DNA from: Sphingomonas sp.
Lineage (GTDB): Bacteria; Pseudomonadota; Alphaproteobacteria; Sphingomonadales; Sphingomonadaceae
NCBI RefSeq assembly: GCF_019635515.1
Contig: NZ_JAHBZI010000001.1
Coordinates: 1,612,001-1,676,000, forward strand
Reading direction: 5' to 3'
DNA length: 64,000 bases
Part shown: positions 63,795-64,000 of the stretch, one piece after another
Layout: each line of letters begins with the position of its first letter
How positions within the stretch are numbered: the stretch's first letter is position 1
Translations under genes and position numbers: made by a program
The notes under the pieces: generated by a model
What the model was told of the DNA's origin: nothing
Databases searched by the model: none
The model's input: only the letters and a program-made list of their open reading frames with translations

Positions 63795-63905
63795 AGCCTT
63801 TCCCCGGCGAAGGCCGGGGCCCAGTGGGAGAGGTCATCGTAACGCAGCGCGGCGCCAGCCAATTACTCTTTCCCAACTGGGCCCCGGCCTTCGCCGGTGA
63901 AAGCT
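63795..63905. repeat. Paired-arm palindrome, CCCCGGCGAAGGCCGGGG family
   Basis: The left arm (CCGGCGAAGGCCGGGGCCCA core) and its inverted partner on the right share at least 20 identical positions, flanked by CTTTC on both sides. The spacer of about 50 nt is unrelated to those in the other elements. It sits between the convergent astA and DMT-type genes. The inner GGCGAAGGCC hairpin differs from the GCGAAAGC family, so it is a separate type. Confidence 0.88.
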
Positions 63906-63912
63906 GAAGAAG

Positions 63913-64000
63913 CTACGGCGTAGCCGCCTTCATCAGCGCCAGCCCGCCGACGATCATCACCGCGGCAAGGATGCGCAGCGCCCCCGCCGCCTCGCCGAGC
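63913..64000 (-). CDS. C-terminal end of a DMT/EamA-type permease, partial
   Basis: Only the last 28-29 codons are visible. On the minus strand they read LGEAAGALRILAAVMIVGGL, then ALMKAATP and TAG. The LGE start followed by one long hydrophobic helix and a short polar tail is the usual end of drug/metabolite transporter proteins. The call is tentative because the rest lies beyond the window. Confidence 0.45.
   Translation of the reverse strand, partial: LGEAAGALRILAAVMIVGGLALMKAATP

Overview
The window is 64 kb of GC-rich, tightly packed bacterial chromosome. It has short intergenic gaps, many ATGA/GTGA stop-start overlaps, and no tRNA, rRNA, CRISPR array or recognisable prophage. Gene order and content point to a sphingomonad (Sphingomonas or a close relative, Alphaproteobacteria). 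Supporting signs are an IspF-type tail before a stand-alone PncC, a lipA-coq10 pair, an hdaA-DUF2066-purMN cluster, a trpF-trpB-trpA-accD-folC operon, single-domain response regulators, a perfect EcfG-type promoter (GGAAC-N16-CGTT) and many paired palindromic intergenic repeats. This is an inference from sequence alone; no database search was possible.

Layout. 1-5861: end of ispF/ispDF, pncC, coq10-lipA, beta-carbonic anhydrase, a small secreted protein, ppk2 and aspS. 6038-14715: RNase D with an I78 lipoprotein, ppx-ppk1 (a second polyphosphate locus), hdaA-DUF2066, and the divergent purMN. 14691-21418: MmcQ/YjbR protein, a small acidic protein, an EEP-fold phosphoesterase overlapping a large patatin-like protein, lapA-pyrF, a GNAT, and a P-loop kinase flanked by two similar secreted proteins. 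21483-27271: trpF-trpB-trpA-accD-folC. Two inserts interrupt this operon: a repeat plus a trpA-like remnant plus a two-helix membrane protein between trpB and trpA, and a repeat-bounded DUF559 endonuclease-like gene between accD and folC. 27300-39983: HSL esterase, an iron-box-like palindrome, AmpG-type permease, Rieske oxygenase, response regulator, RluB-type pseudouridine synthase, RsmD, MHS-type permease and a UvrD/PcrA helicase. 40009-46517: an AT-richer membrane protein, a gene-poor stretch, a glycine-zipper protein, a pair of divergent general-stress promoters driving a 25-residue membrane peptide and a chloroperoxidase-like hydrolase, a collapsed DUF885 pseudogene, an MFS exporter and cysK. 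46640-64000: cell-wall hydrolase, acyl-CoA dehydrogenase with a MerR regulator, hisI, purF, a korA-korB-cfa-like-serine hydrolase run, rppH, a DUF481 protein, an M20 peptidase, astA, and the end of a DMT-type permease.

How the genes work together. Most of the window is core metabolism: purine, tryptophan, pyrimidine, histidine, cysteine, folate, lipoate, malonyl-CoA and ubiquinone. RNA processing (rnd, rppH, rsmD, rluB-like), polyphosphate turnover and replication control (HdaA) are also present. The less ordinary content lies in the intergenic repeats and what sits inside them. Seven paired-arm inverted elements are present. Most enclose a short spacer, but one encloses a complete DUF559 gene that splits accD from folC, an arrangement similar in form to REP elements around RAYT transposases.
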